The notes under the pieces were generated by a model. The model ran no database searches. It was not told the origin of the DNA and saw only the letters and a program-made list of their open reading frames with translations. A program made the translations under genes and the position numbers. From the NCBI GenBank assembly GCA_051294375.1, contig CM119265.1:22320278-22384277 (forward strand): a DNA stretch of 64,000 nucleotides, given 5' to 3'. The stretch comes from Paraspadella gotoi. Taxonomy: Eukaryota > Chaetognatha. Numbering within the stretch: position 1 is the stretch's first letter; every line of letters starts with the position of its first letter. Positions 60,241-64,000 of this stretch are shown in pieces.

Positions 60241-61577
60241 CGGCTGTCAATAAGTGACGTTCATGTTGCCGTGCGAACTCAGCTGCAGAAGTACTCATCT
60301 TCATCCGGCATCTTTAGATGGAGACAGATGTGAACTGAGGGAGGCCACAACATTATTGGACTTTCCTTCTTATGGGTACATAGCACAACTCGAGGACATC
60401 CATTTCTCTTATCAGGCGACGATGTGGTGGCTTATATGTCCACCACTGTTATGAAAGTGAGTAGAGTAAGAGTAGAGAGAAAGAGATTGAGGAAATGATT
60501 AAGTAGGGCAAGCCGGAAAGTGAAAAGACCGAATGTGAAGTCAAGAGTATATCGCCAGACCCGAGAGGGGAGTGAATGTGAGGACCCACGTTGGAGGGTC
60601 ATGTTGAAGGCCAGAGACGAGAAGACTCGTGAGATCAGACTTATTTAGGCCGTACGAAGCCAAATGAAGGAGAATTGATGTAGGCCAAAAAGCGATGAAG
60701 AGATGGAGAGATTCTTAAATCACGATGACGGAGCTGCCCCGAGAACAGTTATATTGTCCGTTCACTGTTTTAGAGAAAGTGACGGAACATCGGAAGTATG
60801 TGGAGGTGTAGAGAGCGAGACGGACGGAAGAGACGGTCAAAGAGAGAGACGAGAGGAGCCAGACAAGAGAGAGGATAGGAGCGTAGAGTATGAGAGAGAG
60901 AAGGACGGGGAAGAATACAGAGGTTAGTGCGGGAAATGGAGTTGGAAACTGGGAAGAGAGAGGTATATGCTCGAATCGTGACGGACTTAGGCATATACAG
61001 TATGTTTAAGTATGACATGTAATGTTTATTCGAGTGTGGCCAAGACGTCCACGGAGTGCTCTTGAAGAGGACGATCAAGACTATCGATCCGTGGAAGTGG
61101 ATCAGGGCAAAAAGTTGGTCGAGATGGTTTGGGGATAGGGTGGGATGAAAATGTCAGACAAAGATTCAAAAGAGCGGGGAAAGTCTGTCTCCAAAAGGCG
61201 CGGACGCAAATATCAAAGGACGCGGAGGTGGGTGGAGTGTGCCGCAAATGACAGACTCGCGAGGTCTCACTAAATCCTCTAAAATTCGTGAAAAAAGTTT
61301 CCTGAGTCTCGGATGCACGCCGATGATTCCACGCCACGGTTTCAGTTTCAAAAAGGTGGAAGAAGGTTTTTTGGGATGATTTTGGATGATCGAGAGGAGC
61401 ACCGCCTGAAATGTACGGTTTATAAAAACAATAACACTCATTTATGAGTGACTGCCAGGACGGAGAGGAGGAACTTAAAGAACACGATTGAGGAGGAGGT
61501 GTGCATGCTTAGATGAGGATTAACAGCTGTATAACCAGGTTCCGAGTTTCGACTCAGCTCTCGGGCGCGGAAAACTA

Positions 61578-62334
61578 GTGGGTGGAGAAGACAAAAGCAT
61601 TACATCTCCTGAAACTAATGGTGCCTCCCTCTCTAAGACTCTAATGTATTTCAACCAAAACGACACGATCAGTTTTGTCCAGATTTTCGACAATCGTCGT
61701 CAGCGCCATATTCCTTGCGGAAGCGTCCGTCAGCGTCCACCGAAGGCCCGAACCGATGATCCCGATGAAGAGTGCGCCTGCATCGGTATCTCTCAGTGGC
61801 AATGATTCTTCGAAACCGATTCGTTGAAAAAGGATGTGATGGGGACAATAAGACGTTGAAATTACCGGCTATCGTGAACCTTATGATTTTAGCAGCATCA
61901 GTTAAAAGACAGGAACACGGTTTCAAGTAAGTGAGATACTATTAGTATCATATATTTTTGTTGGTGGATTGTTAATCATTTAGTAACTTTTATCGACTTT
62001 TTCTTCTTTTTTCTATTGCAAGACCGACTTTTCCCTACGACCTATTGTTGTCGGCGCAATTCCTCAGTGTTCGCCGCTTCATATAACTGAAAACGTGTGC
62101 CGGCAACTCTTCAAGTTTCCACAGCCTCTTGCCGATACGTCGAAGCTTATGTCGCCGTCGCATGCGTATCCTAAGCCGTCGAATTTGAAGAACTCTCGAC
62201 AACTCGCCCCTTTCGGAGGGGTACAAACACAGCAGGCGGCGGAAATAAGCCACGATGCCAACGAGAGAAAAAAGTTGGAAGAGATTCTAAAATTGATAAT
62301 TCGAGAATATAATATAAAGAACTTCTTCGAGTGA
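61578..62334 (+). pseudogene. Unrecognised coding-like stretch with broken frame
   Basis: Three segments look protein-like in composition. They are a frame opening after AACTAG at 61,577 (TLMYFNQNDTISFVQIFDN) to a TGA near 61,806, an overlapping frame from ATG 61,802 to a donor at 61,926 (LKLPAIVNLMILAASVKRQ; TTTCAA|GTAAGT), and a 103-codon last exon from 62,023 (acceptor TTCTATTGCAAG) to TGA 62,332-62,334, ending EEILKLIIREYNIKNFFE. The intron signals are good, but the three frames do not join without single-base shifts. I do not recognise the protein. It could be a pseudogene, a transposon fragment or an error-damaged gene. Confidence 0.35.
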
Positions 62335-64000
62335 CAATGGACACATATTCAAAATTTTATCGATACAGCTGCGGACAAAGCGTTTCTTTCTCTATTTCAG
62401 GAGTCAAACACTACAGAGATGTTATCTGTTCGGAACAGCGAAATAGACGCTCGCAGATATTATCTGCTTCGCAATTTAAATTTCGGATCGGGCCAACATA
62501 CGACGGGTGTAGGGCCTAAACTTCCGAGCTTTTACTAACGGAGATTTAGCTGCTTCGAAGTTCATTATGTGTACAAATGAGATTTCCGTTGCATTTCAAC
62601 GAAACACAATCAATTGCTGTACGGAGTAACAGTGAAGACGCTGATAATATCTGACGCAGTGAGCAGAGGTTGATTCAAGTATCTTCGAAGCAGTAGTCAT
62701 CGGAGCAAATTTTCACCTGCTTCGTCGGCTGCGGTCAATGCCTAAGTTATCGTCCAGATTCGACGGAGCACGGATTCAATGACATCTTCTTTACGTCTTT
62801 CCTCCTACTTTTGAAAGACGGCGTCACTTCTGAATGAGGTAGCCGGGGACGACGGCTTGACCCCGTGTCCGAGTCTCGTAGACTTTAATTCTGGCATTTT
62901 ACTGAGCAGATCAGATCCCCTTGTCCGAGCCCGGTTACACTCGAGCGGTTCACGTGAGACGATTTGGCTCGCGAGCCGGACTACCCGGTAGACCGGTCGT
63001 GGAACGGTAAAAAGTGTACGGCCGAGTTAGCGTACTTGTGCCACAGTCTCAGACTTTGGAGCGAGCATTTTCGATGCCACCTCGGAGTCCTCTCGAGTAA
63101 TCCCGATAGCCGTAGTGTCCTTCATTGTCAGAAGATAGGTCGTGACGCTCCCAGACGAGAGAAGGAGAGCCAATAACCTCAGTTTATCATCACAACGCTT
63201 TAAACACGCAGGAGGAGAGAGCAAGGACGAAGATCGTAGTACCCGTCACATCTAAGTGCTGTAAGTCGAATTCGCCGCGTCGATCCATTCGTGGCAACAC
63301 GACGGATTCGCACACTAATAGGGTGGCGAGAAATTTGAGGTCAGCAGGATAAGAAACGAGAAGAGACAAATCCGTCTGTCGGGTCATTAGTACCGGCACT
63401 CTCTGAGATGGCAGTTACGGAAAAGTGAATGTTCACGAATGGGACGCAGTAGCCGGAGAAGCAAAATAAGGGAAGAATTGGGCAGCGGTGGATCGAGGAG
63501 CGGGATCTGGCCGCGCAAAGAACATGCAATGGCAACCGTATATAGGTGGAGAATCCGAAAGAACTGAGTGTAGGTGCCAGCACTTTCTATAGTCGCTCCC
63601 CAAACCGGAGAATCGATGTCCAAGGATCGCACGTTTATTCAAAAAACCTGGAAAACCGCCAATCGAAGTGCAAGCATAGTAATATCTGTTCAGCTGTATC
63701 AATAAACGTCTTTCAGCTGAGTTTAACTGTTCATTAGTTGGTAGACTTAAGATGTATTCAGTTGTTCACTGTTCAAAGGGGCGATGAGGACGAGACAATG
63801 ATCCTCTTCTTTTAAATAATAATTTGACAAGGTATGTCAAATAAGGGATCGTAGAAGTAAATTGCGGTTAATATCTACGGTAAGTCGGAATGATAATATG
63901 ACGTTTTTAAAAAAGAGGAAAGAGAAGAGAACATGTATTTAATAATTAGTAATTAGCGAAAAATACAACAGAAAGGACATCTTTCGGAGAGAAATAAGCT

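Overview
This is animal nuclear DNA. Coding sequence is broken into short exons with GT..AG introns, both recognisable genes belong to animal families, and nothing bacterial or viral in layout is present. The best reading is an invertebrate bilaterian; I cannot name the species. The DNA between exons is dominated by microsatellites: (CT)n/(GA)n tracts up to about 120 bp, plus (TCG)n, (TCA)n, (CCG)n and others. Seven runs of N interrupt the window, and several spots look like imperfect gap filling.

Left end (1-4.5 kb). On the minus strand three exons of a CD2AP/CIN85 (Drosophila cindr) type adaptor are readable. They cover a short basic leader, an SH3 domain most like the family's second SH3, and the following IGFG linker. 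The gene runs off the left edge. Divergent to it, on the plus strand at 3,245-4,530, is a complete six-exon gene for a 260-residue secreted protein with a coiled coil and four N-glycosylation sequons. I do not recognise its family.

Main gene (5.3-54.6 kb, plus). Five exons encode the first part of a BRSK/SAD-type kinase of the AMPK-related group: the glycine-rich loop, catalytic lysine, alpha-C glutamate, HRD and DFG motifs, and the activation loop with its LKB1-site threonine. Only 613 coding bases are spread over 49 kb; the introns are 16.4, 13.3, 3.9 and 15.0 kb. The rest of the kinase domain and the C-terminal part lie beyond the right edge. The exon 3/exon 4 junction is out of frame by one base as assembled.

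Mobile DNA. Two long foldback MITEs (171-850 and 21,986-22,598) each have a perfect 8-bp target-site duplication and look hAT-derived. A tRNA-derived SINE-like family with a good B box has about six copies between 26 and 43 kb. A roughly 200-bp repeat has three copies, all on the plus strand, and another repeat pair is marked by the palindrome GCGAGTACTCGC. At about 45-51 kb a frame-broken Ty3/gypsy-type pol lies antisense inside BRSK intron 4. The last 9.4 kb (probably BRSK intron 5) holds simple repeats and one fragmented, unrecognised coding-like stretch at 61.6-62.3 kb.

I see no sign of a multi-gene system. The most interesting items are the orphan secreted gene, the foldback MITE family with clean target duplications, the SINE family, and the BRSK frame break.
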